A stretch of DNA of 64,000 bases from JAFECT01 sp963838235 (GTDB lineage Bacteria; Pseudomonadota; Alphaproteobacteria; Caulobacterales; Caulobacteraceae), in assembly GCA_963838235.1 (NCBI GenBank), contig CAWIQJ010000005.1, positions 496,001 through 560,000 on the forward strand, given 5' to 3'. A program made the translations under genes and the position numbers. This document shows, piece by piece, positions 54,755-63,912 of this stretch. How positions within the stretch are numbered: the stretch's first letter is position 1; every line of letters starts with the position of its first letter. The notes beneath the pieces were generated by a model. It ran no database searches. It was not told where the DNA came from and saw nothing but the letters and a program-made list of their open reading frames with translations.

Positions 54755-55396
54755 TCAAGCCTGCGGCGCAGGTCCGGCCTGTTGGTCGTCCTGCGGTTGC
54801 TGCTGTTGTCCGTCGCCGTCCTGCGGCGCCGGGCCGTCCTGGGGCGGCGGCGCGCCCTGGGGCGCGGCCATCGCATCGGCCGGCGGCGGAGCGCCTTCAC
54901 TGTAGCCCGGGCCGCCGGGACCGCCCGGAGCGCCGCCCTGCGGCGGCGTAGGCGCGACCGCGCGCCACGGGCCCTGGCAGGACCGCACATAGGGGTAATA
55001 GCCCGCGGGATTGTCGCAGTAGTACCAGGAGCCGCCCGCCTGCGGGACGTAATAGTCGGCGACGTAGCCGGGGTACGGATAGACCGGCGTGTCGTAGAGG
55101 TACCAGAAGCCGTCCGCCCACCACCACCAGCCGAAGCGGCCGCCAAAGCCGCCGTGGAACCAGTGGCCGCCGCGCCAGGCGTTCATCTGGAAGCTCGAGA
55201 AATGGCTGACCGAGCCGGCCGCGAAGTGCGAACCGCCGTGGCCGCCACCGCGGAAAGACGGGCTGAAGCCGCCGTGCGAGCCGCCGTGGCCGCCGTGCGA
55301 ACCGCCGTGGCCGCCGCCGGAACTGTGTTGCGCCAGGGCCGCGCTCGGAATCGCCAGGGCCGCGACGGCGCAGGCTGCGGTAAGTAATCTGTTCAT
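54755..55396 (-). CDS. Secreted Gly/His-rich, Pro/Gln-rich protein
   Basis: 213 residues. Signal peptide MNRLLTAACAVAALAIPSAA-LAQ. Mature N-terminus is GGGHGGSHGGHGGSHGGFSP (repeated HGGS units), then an aromatic central part FGWWWWADGFWYLYDTPVYP with WYYCDNPAGYYPYVRSCQGP (two cysteines), and a tail rich in PPPQDG/QQQQPQ. Similar small envelope proteins with a WYYCDNPxGYYPYV core are common in proteobacteria, function unknown. GAGG site 6 bp before the ATG. Confidence 0.75.
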   Translation of the reverse strand: MNRLLTAACAVAALAIPSAALAQHSSGGGHGGSHGGHGGSHGGFSPSFRGGGHGGSHFAAGSVSHFSSFQMNAWRGGHWFHGGFGGRFGWWWWADGFWYLYDTPVYPYPGYVADYYVPQAGGSWYYCDNPAGYYPYVRSCQGPWRAVAPTPPQGGAPGGPGGPGYSEGAPPPADAMAAPQGAPPPQDGPAPQDGDGQQQQPQDDQQAGPAPQA

Positions 55397-55574
55397 GGGC
55401 ACCCTCATCGACTGCCGCCTTCGGACGTCTTCCGGCGGCGTTGGCGCGGACCCTGGCCCCCGCTGCTTGAACGGGACCTGAACGGATTGTTGAGGAACCT
55501 GACGGCTCCCATTCATCTCCGCGCCTGAACTAAACGCGCGAAGGAGCGGAATCCGCCGAACTCGAAGGCGAAAC

Positions 55575-57388
55575 CTAGGCCGCGGCGGCCCGGCGGCGGC
55601 CGTTGGCTTTGATCGCGCCCGCGTCGGCCACGGTCCGGGCCACGGAGGCCACGGTGACGGGCTTGCGCAGCACGGTGTCCGCCCCCGCCTCGGTCATGGC
55701 CTGGGCCTCCTCCGCATCGCCGCCGATCACGGCCACGATCGGCAGGTCGCCGGTGGAACCGCCGAGCCGGCGGATCTCACGCGCGGTTTCCGGCCCGTCC
55801 ATCCCCGGCATGCGCCCGTCCAGCATGATCAGGTCGAACTCGGAGACCTTCAGAAGATCGATCGCGCGCTGGCCGTCCTGGGCGTGCAGCACCCGGTGGC
55901 CGAGTTGCTCCAGCACCGCGCGCAGCATGGCGGCGTTGAGCGAGTCGTCCTCGATCACCAGCACGCGCAACGGCCGCGTCTGAGGATCGGGCCCTGCGTG
56001 CGTGACGTCTTCGAGGGTCGCCTTCGGATCGAACGGCAGATCGAGCCAGAACCGCGAACCCACGCCCGGCGCGCTGTCGGCGCCCACGTCGCCGCCCATC
56101 AGACGCGCCAACTGGCGCGACAGCGACAGGCCCAGGCCTGCGCCCGGGACACCTGCGCCGGTGCGTTCGATGCGCTCGAACGGGACGAACGCCCGCTTCA
56201 ATTCTTCGGCGGAAAGGCCGGGGCCGGAATCTACGACTTCGAGCCGCATGCGATTGGCGCCGATGAGTTGCGCGCGCACTTCGATACGGCCGCGCACGGT
56301 GTACTTCACCGCGTTACCGACCAGGTTGTTCAGCACCTGGCGCACGCGGGCGCTGTCGCCGATCGCGGCGCCGCAGGTCGCGGCCAGCAGGTCGTCCACC
56401 TGGGCCGAGAGCTCCACGTTCTTGGTCGCGGCGTTCGGGCGGTTCAGCAGCACGAGTTCCTCGACCAGACGCGCCGCGTCGATCGGCCGGGCTGCGACCG
56501 ACAGCGTGCCGGCCTCGGCGGTTTCGGAATCGAGGGTGGCGTCCAGCACGTCGACGAGGTCGTGCGCCGCGTGCAGCGCGGCCTTCAGCTGTTCGCGGAC
56601 GGCGCCCCGCGCGAGCCGGCGCCCAGGGCGCCCGCCAGGACGTGGGCCACGCCCGAGAGGCCGTTGCGGATTTCGTGCGAGAGGGTGGCGACGATGTCGC
56701 TCTTCGACTTGGCCAGGCGTCGCGCTTCGGTCAGCGCGCCTTCGCGGTCCTCGATCAGCCCCTGGCGTTCGAGATTCAAGGTGAAGTGCTCGCGCAGATG
56801 CCGGTTCAGGATGAGGGTGAGCGCCATGCAGAGCGCGAGCCCGCTCTCCACCAGATTGCCGACATAATCGGTGCTCGGGTTGCTCTTCAGCACCAGGATC
56901 GGACCCGCGGCGGCGACCGGCGCGACGACGAGAAGGCTCGGGAGGGTCGGGGAGGCGAAGAAGGTGATGCCTGCCGCCGCTCCGGCGCAGAGCACCAGCA
57001 AGGTCTCCGACAGCCACCCCGCGCCGGCGGCGAACATCGAGGTCTGAAACAGGGCGATGGCCCAGAGCAGGCCGCCGGCAAGCTGGATCCGCGTCCGCAG
57101 CTCGACGTTTTCGGCCGCGCCGGGCGTGCGCCGCAGCCAGTCGAGCACAAGATAGAACAACGCCCAGACGAAGCCGTAGGCCCCCAGGCACACCGCCAGC
57201 CAGGTAGCGTTGGGCGTGCGCACGCCCAGCATGACGAACACCGGAAGACAGATGCCGAAAAAGCCAAGCGCATAGGGGAGCAGGCGCACCTGGGCGTCGA
57301 GCGCCTGGCGCGTGATCGCGCGCTCGATCTGTTCGGGCGGCAGCGTCAACTGGCGAGGCTGGGCCATTGGGAAAGGGTCATCTGACAT
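55575..57388 (-). pseudogene. Membrane-bound hybrid histidine kinase, one frameshift
   Basis: About 604 residues if repaired. Five or six N-terminal membrane segments (LLPYALGFFGICLPVFVMLG to LCMALTLILN), a coiled linker, HisKA with the phospho-acceptor in ATLSHEIRNGLSGVAHVL, HATPase with NNLVGNAVKYT and AGLGLSLSRQLARLMGG, and a C-terminal receiver (IMLDGRMPGMDG; LRKPVTVAS). The frame is lost by one base near 56610, between GALGAGSRG and AVREQLKAAL; everything else is intact. Divergent from the DUF2336 gene at 57526. Confidence 0.85.
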
Positions 57389-57525
57389 GCCCTGATCTTA
57401 ACCAGTCAGAGTTGCCGTCGGGTTTACGACTGAACCTGATCGACCAAGCTTTCTGAGATGCATGGTAAATCTTCGTTAGGGTTGACCGATCATTCTCGCT
57501 GTCTGGCGTACCAGGGGCGAGAGCC

Positions 57526-58680
57526 ATGACCACTCCCCAGCTGCGGCTCAGCGAAATGGACATCCGCAGGCTCGTGAAGGGCGACAGCGTGGACGAACGC
57601 GCCGCCGCCGCCCACAAGCTCTGTCGCGCGGTCGAGCGCGCCAGCCTGACCGAGGCCGACCGCGCCGCGGCCCAGGGCGTCATCCGCGTGCTCGCCTGCG
57701 ACACCGCCGAACTCGTCCGCCGTGCGCTGGCGGTGACGCTGAAAACCTCCGACCTGATGCCCCGCGACGTGGCGATGAAGCTGGCCCGCGATCTGGAATC
57801 GGTGGCCCTGCCGGTGATCAACGCCTCGCCGGTGTTCACCGACGACGACCTGGTCGAGATCGTGAAGGCCGGCGCCGTCAGCCGGCAGGTCGCGGTGGCC
57901 GAGCGCGAGACCCTGTCCAAGCAGGTGACCGCCGCGGTCGCGATCTATGGCGCCGAGCCCGCTGTGGCCGCCGCCTGCGCCAACGACAACGCCAAGTTCG
58001 CCGAGGCGTCCCTGCAGCGCGCCATCGACCGCTTCGCGCGTTCCGACGATGTCACGCGCGCCATCGCCTATCGCAAGGAACTGCCGGTTACGATCTCCGA
58101 GCGGCTGGTCGACATCGTCTCCGAGAGCGTGCGCCAGCATCTCGTCGAACATCACGCGTTGAAGCTCGACACCGCCATGCGGCTGACCAGCGTGGCGCGC
58201 GAGCGCATCACCGTGGACCTGGTCGACCAGGCGGCGGTGACATCCGACTACGCTTCGTTCGCCGAGCACCTGAACCAGAACGGGCGCCTGACCGCATCGT
58301 TGCTGCTGCGCGCGATGGCGCGGGGCCAGATGCTTTTCTTCGAGCAGGCGCTGGCCGAGCTGTCGGGCGTGCCCCACGAGCGCACCTGGCTGATGGTGCA
58401 TGACGCCGGTCCGCTCGGCTTCCGCGCAATCTACGAGCGCGCCGGCCTGCCCACGCGCCTGTTCGCCGCGTTCCGGTCCGCCGTGGATTGCTGGCGTGCG
58501 GTGGAGAGCGAAGGGGCTGTGCTCGACCGCGACCTGTTCCAGGAGCGCGTGCTGCAGCGGTTTTTGACCTCGCAGCCCTACGCCTCGCGCGAGGACCTGA
58601 ACTATCTGCTTGAGCGGATTGACCGCGCGCCTGAGTCGGGCCGACCCGTGCGCGTGCTCGAGCACGCCAACGCAGCCTAA
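57526..58680 (+). CDS. DUF2336 protein, first copy
   Basis: 384 residues built of HEAT-like helical repeats: SVDERAAAAHKLCRAVERAS, VRRALAVTLKTSDLMPRDVA, LPVINASPVFTDDDLVEIVK. DUF2336 proteins are frequent in Caulobacterales and Rhizobiales and have no proven function. No signal peptide or membrane helix. A similar protein is encoded at 61899. The TTGACC at 57481-57486 may serve as a -35 box but no good -10 is visible. The stop overlaps the convergent gene (CTAA). Confidence 0.85.
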   Translation: MTTPQLRLSEMDIRRLVKGDSVDERAAAAHKLCRAVERASLTEADRAAAQGVIRVLACDTAELVRRALAVTLKTSDLMPRDVAMKLARDLESVALPVINASPVFTDDDLVEIVKAGAVSRQVAVAERETLSKQVTAAVAIYGAEPAVAAACANDNAKFAEASLQRAIDRFARSDDVTRAIAYRKELPVTISERLVDIVSESVRQHLVEHHALKLDTAMRLTSVARERITVDLVDQAAVTSDYASFAEHLNQNGRLTASLLLRAMARGQMLFFEQALAELSGVPHERTWLMVHDAGPLGFRAIYERAGLPTRLFAAFRSAVDCWRAVESEGAVLDRDLFQERVLQRFLTSQPYASREDLNYLLERIDRAPESGRPVRVLEHANAA

Positions 58681-58871
58681 TCGGTCTCTTTCGCTTCGCC
58701 GGACGCCGGCGGCGCCATCAAGCGCCCTTCGCGGCGTGCTGCGTCCGCGGCCAGCGCGCGCCATTCGGCGGCCATCTTCTGAAAGGACAGCCGCGTGCTC
58801 TCGCCCACCGATTTCAGGGCGAGCCGCTCGCATTCCGCGGCGTTCTCCCGGTACCGCTGCGCATCGGACAT
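58677..58871 (-). CDS. Small hypothetical protein
   Basis: 64 residues: MSDAQRYRENAAECERLALK then SVGESTRLSFQKMAAEWRAL, a helical hairpin with high charge, and a Pro/Ala tail. This matches a common short alphaproteobacterial family starting with RYRENAxECxxLA, of unknown role. It overlaps the DUF2336 stop by four bases. A second short gene follows upstream at 58944. Confidence 0.75.
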   Translation of the reverse strand: MSDAQRYRENAAECERLALKSVGESTRLSFQKMAAEWRALAADAARREGRLMAPPASGEAKETD

Positions 58872-58943
58872 GGCGTTTTATGTCGGCTTGCCGACGCATT
58901 CGCAATGCGAGTCGGAGAAAAATCCTAAGCTTAGCCTTAAGAT

Positions 58944-59132
58944 TCAGGTCTTTGCGGGGTCCGCGGCCAGCGAGAACAATTTCCGCTTGCCGTCCCAGAC
59001 CTCGACCGAAACGAACCGGTCCAGGTACGGACGCGCCGCCTCGACCGCCGCCGCTTCGTCGGCGCACTCGATGTAGTCTCCGAACACGATCTTCCCGGCC
59101 GCGTCGCAGCCGTACAGGCGGTACGTCGCCAT
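58944..59132 (-). CDS. Small hypothetical protein
   Basis: 62 residues: MATYRLYGCDAAGKIVFGDY then IECADEAAAVEAARPYLDRF and VSVEVWDGKRKLFSL. Beta-alpha-beta look, typical of short uncharacterised alphaproteobacterial proteins with a RxYxxDAxG core. Its 72-bp gap to 58872 carries an AT-rich ctaagcttag palindrome (58926-58935). Function unknown. Confidence 0.7.
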   Translation of the reverse strand: MATYRLYGCDAAGKIVFGDYIECADEAAAVEAARPYLDRFVSVEVWDGKRKLFSLAADPAKT

Positions 59133-59264
59133 CTCTCCCCCCGGACCCAGTCAAGCCTTCGGGCTCGGTTCGTCCGCTCTAGGCGCGAGGGGTCCGCCGC
59201 GTCGGTCGCCTGGCCGACTTCCACCTCCTGCGGGTGGAAATATTCGCGTGATGCGGGATCGGCC

Positions 59265-60026
59265 TCAGCGACCGCTCACCACCTTGCTGAAGCGGCTGCG
59301 CACGTGGGCGTAACATTCGCAGACGGACGCCTCGAGCGCTTCGCGGTTGGTGATGGTGATCTCGCCGCGGCGGTAGCTGATCATCCCGGCCGCCTGCAGC
59401 GATTGCGCCGCCGCCGTGACGGTGGTGCGCTGCACGCCCAGCATGAAGGCGAGATATTCTTGGGTGAGACGCAGCACCGGTTCGTCGATGCGGTCCGCCG
59501 CGGTGAGAATCCAGCGGCACAGGCGCGCCTCCACGTCGTGCAGCGCGTTGCACGCGACGGACTGTTCGGCCTGCACGTCGTTGCCCTGGGCATAGCGTGC
59601 GGCCGCTTCGAGCAGCGGCGGGTTGCTCATCGTCGCTTCGCGAAGCCGTAGGCCCGGCATGGTTAGCGCGTCGCCGCCGATCTGCACGACAACGCGATTG
59701 AACGCGGTCTTGGCGCCCAGGGCATAGAGCAGGCCATGCGCGCTCTCGCGTCCGATCGTGCAGCTTTCGACACTGCGTCCGTCTTCCATCAGTGTGATGA
59801 CCGAGAGGATAGAGCTTATCGGGAAGAACACATCGTCGACCGGCGCGCCGGGATCGTGCAGCACCATGTCGCGCGGCAGATACTTTTCCACGAGGTGGGG
59901 CGCGAGAATTGCGAAGTCCGCGTCCTTCAGCGAGTCAAGAAAGGCGTTCCCCACGGGAGAGCGCGACTTTTTCATGGCTCTCTGATCAATGTACGGCCCG
60001 CCCCAAGCCCGTTGACTGTCATTCAT
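59265..60026 (-). CDS. Crp/Fnr-family transcriptional regulator
   Basis: 253 residues from the ATG at 60026; MKKSRSP at 59975 is an alternative start. cAMP-binding-like domain: FLDSLKDADFAILAPHLVEK, VDDVFFPISSILSVITLMED, SCTIGRESAHGLLYALGAKT. C-terminal winged helix LTQEYLAFMLGVQRTTVTAA followed by GMISYRRGEITITNREALE. No N-terminal cysteines, so not an Fe-S FNR. Many alphaproteobacteria carry several such proteins; the signal is unknown. A 7-bp dyad (59219-59239) lies past the stop. Confidence 0.85.
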   Translation of the reverse strand: MNDSQRAWGGPYIDQRAMKKSRSPVGNAFLDSLKDADFAILAPHLVEKYLPRDMVLHDPGAPVDDVFFPISSILSVITLMEDGRSVESCTIGRESAHGLLYALGAKTAFNRVVVQIGGDALTMPGLRLREATMSNPPLLEAAARYAQGNDVQAEQSVACNALHDVEARLCRWILTAADRIDEPVLRLTQEYLAFMLGVQRTTVTAAAQSLQAAGMISYRRGEITITNREALEASVCECYAHVRSRFSKVVSGR

Positions 60027-60074
60027 GGTTGAATCACCGGGCTTGGCCGTAGTGCCACGCGTCCTCTTCGTCCG

Positions 60075-60096
60075 TCTGTCGCGTCGCCGACAGACA
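60075..60096. promoter_or_regulatory. Dyad upstream of the Crp/Fnr gene
   Basis: GTCTGTCG-cgtcgc-CGACAGAC, a perfect 8-bp inverted repeat 49 bp before the start at 60026. It is the main structured element in the 321-bp gap 60027-60347, which has no convincing gene. It may be an operator (possibly autoregulatory) or an RNA hairpin in the 5' leader. Confidence 0.4.
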
Positions 60097-60347
60097 GGTT
60101 GATTCCATTGACCATCTGGCGAGCGCCGCAGGGCGCGGCGCGACGGCCGGCGAAGTGTAGGGACCCTGCAGGGTGGAGATCGCCGGTATAGGGCTACGGT
60201 CCTTGGACTTGGACCGGCAGGGACGTCCGGCTTGGCTGGACCATCCAAAAACGCGGGGCGCGCGGCGCGGGTTCCGGCCATGCCGCTGGCCGTGGTCGCA
60301 AAGCCTTATGCTGTAAGCTTCGCGTCAGTCCGCGAGTTGGCTTGGCG

Positions 60348-60839
60348 TCAGCCCTGCGCCAGGTGTTCGGCGACCCGGCCTTCGAGCTCTTGGGCCAGCG
60401 CCTTGCCGACCGGATGGGTCTCGTCACGGATCTCGTCGCGGACCGCGGCCTTGATCGCTTCGATGTGCGCGTCGATCAGGAACAGGGGCGCCTTGGCGCG
60501 CGCGGCGGCCGTGTCGGTGATCTTGCACAGCGAGGCGGCGATGCGGGTGATCAGCGGATACTCGTAGGTCGAGCCCAGGCCCTTCAGGTCGTGGGCGCGC
60601 AGGTAGAGCGCCTCGGCGGTCTCGGGGTTGTAGCCCTTGGCGGTGATCTCCGCCCGGGCGGCGTCGAGCTTGACGAGTTCGTCGTTCAGCCACTGGCCGA
60701 ACTGCGACGACAGGCTCTTCAGCGCGGCCTCGGCCTTCGCCACCGCGTCCGGATCGATCCCGCCGAAGCGGCCGCCGGCGACCTTCAGGCGAAGGGTGTT
60801 GGGCGGCTGAATGAACTGGGCGGACGACGGCTTGGACAC
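60348..60839 (-). CDS. Histidine phosphotransfer (Hpt) domain protein
   Basis: 163 residues from a GTG at 60839 with AGGGAG upstream. The Hpt signature, with the phospho-accepting histidine, is LYLRAHDLKGLGSTYEYPLI. Preceding helices VAKAEAALKSLSSQFGQWLN form the bundle. Could relay phosphate from hybrid kinases such as those at 1409 and 55575 (inference). An in-frame longer start at 60968 would read through REP copy B, so it is rejected. Follows the NAD kinase gene. Confidence 0.85.
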   Translation of the reverse strand: MSKPSSAQFIQPPNTLRLKVAGGRFGGIDPDAVAKAEAALKSLSSQFGQWLNDELVKLDAARAEITAKGYNPETAEALYLRAHDLKGLGSTYEYPLITRIAASLCKITDTAAARAKAPLFLIDAHIEAIKAAVRDEIRDETHPVGKALAQELEGRVAEHLAQG

Positions 60840-60852
60840 GGGCTGGCTCCCT

Positions 60853-60902
60853 TGAGCGGGTTGAGGAAAAGTGTGAAGCGGTTTTCCGCCCGCAACCCGC
60901 TC
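60853..60902. repeat. REP-like hairpin element, copy B
   Basis: Outer stem GAGCGGGTTG / CAACCCGCTC and inner stem GGAAAA / TTTTCC around gtgtgaagcgg-like loop. Compared with copy A (51056) the outer stem changes C-G to G-C and the inner stem T-A to G-C, each with its partner changed as well. It lies 13 bp upstream of the Hpt start, where it would be in the mRNA leader. Confidence 0.7.
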
Positions 60903-60980
60903 TCCCTCTATGGGTGGCTCCGGGGGCGCATGATCAACGGAACGGCTTAATAAGTGCTGACCGCACAAGCTTAACGGCGC

Positions 60981-61745
60981 TCAAGTGTTGAACTGCTCGT
61001 CCAGGACCCGCTCCTCGAAAGTCCTTCCCGCGTCGAAGAGCATGACCAGGGCATGGTCCATGACCTCCTTGATCTCGACCTTCATGACTTCGCGGACCTC
61101 ATGGTTATCGGCGACGGCCGAGACCGGCCGCTTGTCAGGTTCCAGCACCTCCACGCACACCTCGGCGGTGTGGGGCAGCAGCGCGCCGCGCCAGCGGCGG
61201 GGCCGGAACGCGCTGATCGGGGTCAGGGCGAGGACCTGGACGCCCAGGGGGATGATCGGGCCGTGGGCCGAGAGGTTGTAGGCGGTCGAGCCCGCCGGCG
61301 TCGCCACCAGGGCCCCGTCGCAGAACAGCTCCTTCAGCCGCACCCGGCCGTCAACGATGATCCGGAGTTTGGCGGTCTGGCGGGTCTCGCGCAGCAGCGA
61401 GACCTCGTTGATGGCGAGGGCCTTCTCGACCTTGCCGTGGATGGTCGTGGCGGTCATGGCCAGGGGATTGACCGAGGCCCGTTGGGCTTCGCCGATCCGC
61501 TCGAGCAGGCCGTCCTCGGCGAAATCGTTCATCAGGAAGCCGACCGAGCCGAAGTTCATGCCGTAGATCGGCTTACGGCTTTCCAGGTGCGCGTGCAGCG
61601 TCTCGAGCATGAAGCCGTCGCCGCCCAGGGCCACGACCACGTCGGCCTCGGCCTGCGAACAGTCGCCGTAGCGTTCGGCCAGTCGCCGGCAGGCCTGCTG
61701 GGCCTCGGGGCGGTCGCTCGCGGTGAAGGCCAGCTTCAGGGACAA
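60981..61745 (-). CDS. nadK: NAD kinase
   Basis: 254 residues, phosphorylates NAD to NADP. VVVALGGDGFMLETLHAH holds the GGDG ATP-site motif, YGMNFGSVGFLMNDF and the catalytic region CDGALVATPAGSTAYNLSAHGPI follow, then the C-terminal beta sheet. TTG start at 61745; no better start is seen upstream. Followed by the Hpt gene in the same direction. Confidence 0.93.
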   Translation of the reverse strand: MSLKLAFTASDRPEAQQACRRLAERYGDCSQAEADVVVALGGDGFMLETLHAHLESRKPIYGMNFGSVGFLMNDFAEDGLLERIGEAQRASVNPLAMTATTIHGKVEKALAINEVSLLRETRQTAKLRIIVDGRVRLKELFCDGALVATPAGSTAYNLSAHGPIIPLGVQVLALTPISAFRPRRWRGALLPHTAEVCVEVLEPDKRPVSAVADNHEVREVMKVEIKEVMDHALVMLFDAGRTFEERVLDEQFNT

Positions 61746-61898
61746 AGGGACGCTCGCTGTGGCGCAAGGGCCTGCTTCGAGCGCCTAACGCGCCCGATGT
61801 CAAACGGAGACCGGTCGAGGGGACTAGCGGCTCAACGCTGGCCGCACCCTTGCCTTGATCGCCTGGCTCCAGGGGTTCGCCGGCGTAGCGCTGGTCAG

Positions 61899-62994
61899 CT
61901 AATCGGCGCCGCCGATGCGTTCGCGAAAGACCTTAGCCGCGTTTTCGGCCGAGCGGTTGAAGGCGCCGGCGGCGCGCTTGCCGCCCGCCGCGTCGCCCGC
62001 CGGACGGCCTTCGTTCAGTTCGCGCACCATCATCAGCACGTCGGGGAAGGCCGAGCGGTCGATGCTCACCGCCGTGCAGGCGAGCGCGAGCAATTCCGGA
62101 TCGGGCGCCGCGCACGCGCGATTGAGGTCAGCCACGGAGAAGCCGCCGAGGCTCGACAGCGCGCTCACGAACAGCGACAGCTTGCCTTCCTTGAGCGCGC
62201 GCACGAGGTAGCCGGGGCGCAACTGGCCCGCGGACTCGAGCTTGGCGATCAGGCGACTTTCCATGTCTTCGCGCTCGCCGTCGCGTTCGACGACGAACTC
62301 CGCCTTGGCGCCGGATGCGGTGGCCACGGCCGCGTTCACCTGCGGACCCAGCGCCTCGGCGTCGACTTGGAAGCGTTCGGCGATCGCCGACTTCAGCGCT
62401 TCGCCCACATAGGCGTAGAGCTGTTCGGCGAGAATCTTGGTGAGCTTCGGATGCCGTGCCAGCGGCGAACGCAGCGAAGCGATGCGCTTGGACGCTTCGA
62501 CCAGGCGCGTCATCGCCGCTTCGCTGATCTGCGCCGTCGCGTTGTTGGCAAGCGCGGTCATCACCGCCGGCTCGCCGCCGTCGACGATCGCGTCGACCAC
62601 CGGCGAGGCCAGCTTCGGCCGGCGCGCGACTTCGATCTGGTGCTCGATGGTCGCCTCAACCAGCAGGCGGATGGAGATCCTGGTCCTTCAACAAGGGACT
62701 CGACAGGATAACCGGCCGGGCGATGTCGATGTCGTCGAGCGCCAGGACATTGATCAGCGATGGCGGCGCCCAGCTCGCGGTCGCTAGGCGTTCGGCGAGG
62801 GCGCGACGGATGCCGCGCTCGGCCTCGACCACCAAGGCCATGAACACGTCGTCGAGGAGGGCCTGCAGCTCCGGCCGCGCCGCCTCGGGCGAGGCGTCGC
62901 ACAGGTCGGCCACCGCCAGGAGCAGGCGCTCGCGATCTCCCTCGTGCCGCCCGTGGGCGAGCTCCATCAGGTCGCGGGCTTGAACAGCCGACAC
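61899..62994 (-). pseudogene. DUF2336 protein, second copy, one frameshift
   Basis: About 364 residues if repaired, from a GTG at 62994 with GGAGA upstream. First part: VSAVQARDLMELAHGRHEGD, IRRALAERLATASWAPPSLI, ILSSPLLKDQDL. One extra base near 62674 breaks the frame; then IRLLVEATIEHQIEVARRPK, LASPVVDAIVDGGEPAVMTA and onward to the stop at 61899. Repeat layout matches the copy at 57526 (for example SPLLKDQDL here and SPVFTDDDL there). Role unknown. Confidence 0.85.
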
Positions 62995-63147
62995 GGGCTT
63001 CTCCGTACGAATTGGGGCTTCTTGCCCCGGTGAAGCTTCGCAGAGGTGCGTGAAAACTCGCTTAACGATGACCGTGGCATGGGGCCCGGCCAACTTGACG
63101 CCGTTCACACAGGGCGCGAGGCTCCGGCGGCATTTCGAGAGGCAGCC

Positions 63148-63912
63148 ATGGCCGACGGGTCGCTCGCGTCACTCAAGGACAAGGTCAGCGAGGCGGAGTG
63201 GAAGGCGCGGGTGGACCTTGCCGCGCTCTACCGCCTGGTGGCGCTGCACGGCTGGGACGAGGCCATCTTCACCCACATCTCGGCGCGGGTCCCCGGTGAG
63301 GAAAACCGTTTCCTGATCAACCCTTACGGCACATTCTTCGACGAGATGCGCGCCTCCGACCTCGTCAAGGTCGACCTCAACGGCCAGATCGCCCAGGAGA
63401 CCCAGGCCTTCATCAATCCGGCGGGCTTCACCATCCACTCGGCGATCCATGCCGCGCGCGACGACGCCCACTGGGTGCTCCACCTGCACACGGTTCAGGG
63501 CACGGCGGTCGCCGCCCAGAAGGAGGGCCTGCTGCCGCTTACCCAGACCGGCATGGTGGTGCGTCCCCAGGTCGCCTACCACGACTATGAGGGCATCGCC
63601 CTGAACCTGGACGAGCGTGCACGTATCGTCGCAGACCTCGGCGGCAAGACCCTGATGATCCTCAGGAACCACGGGACGTTGGCGGTCGGCGCGACGCCCG
63701 GCGAGGCCTGGATGGGCATGTTCTATCTCGAGCGCGCCTGCGAGGCCCAGGTGCTCGCCCTGTCCGGCGGCCGCGACGGCGTGATGCTGGCCCCCAAGAA
63801 AGCCCAGGACGAGGTCACGACCCAGACCGCGGACATTTCGAAGGTGGCGAACCTCGCCTGGCCCGGTTGGCGCCGTCGCTTGGACCGGCTCTCGCCGGGG
63901 TACGACGCCTAG
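63148..63912 (+). CDS. Class II aldolase/adducin-family protein
   Basis: 254 residues. ATG at 63148 with GAGAGG upstream. Aldolase II fold: LVALHGWDEAIFTHISARVP, RFLINPYGTFFDEMRASDLV, and metal-binding histidines in WVLHLHTVQGTAVAAQKEG. MILRNHGTLAVGATPGEAWM supplies another. Members include fuculose-phosphate and ribulose-phosphate aldolases; many alphaproteobacterial members are of unknown substrate. 63913-64000 holds no gene. Confidence 0.88.
   Translation: MADGSLASLKDKVSEAEWKARVDLAALYRLVALHGWDEAIFTHISARVPGEENRFLINPYGTFFDEMRASDLVKVDLNGQIAQETQAFINPAGFTIHSAIHAARDDAHWVLHLHTVQGTAVAAQKEGLLPLTQTGMVVRPQVAYHDYEGIALNLDERARIVADLGGKTLMILRNHGTLAVGATPGEAWMGMFYLERACEAQVLALSGGRDGVMLAPKKAQDEVTTQTADISKVANLAWPGWRRRLDRLSPGYDA

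Noticed and set aside
57465..57479. GTAA-N7-TTAG as a CtrA site upstream of the first DUF2336 gene
   Set aside because: Two mismatches to TTAA-N7-TTAA; expected by chance.
60232..60567. 111-codon plus-strand ORF
   Set aside because: Mostly antisense to the Hpt gene; no motif and no ribosome-binding site.
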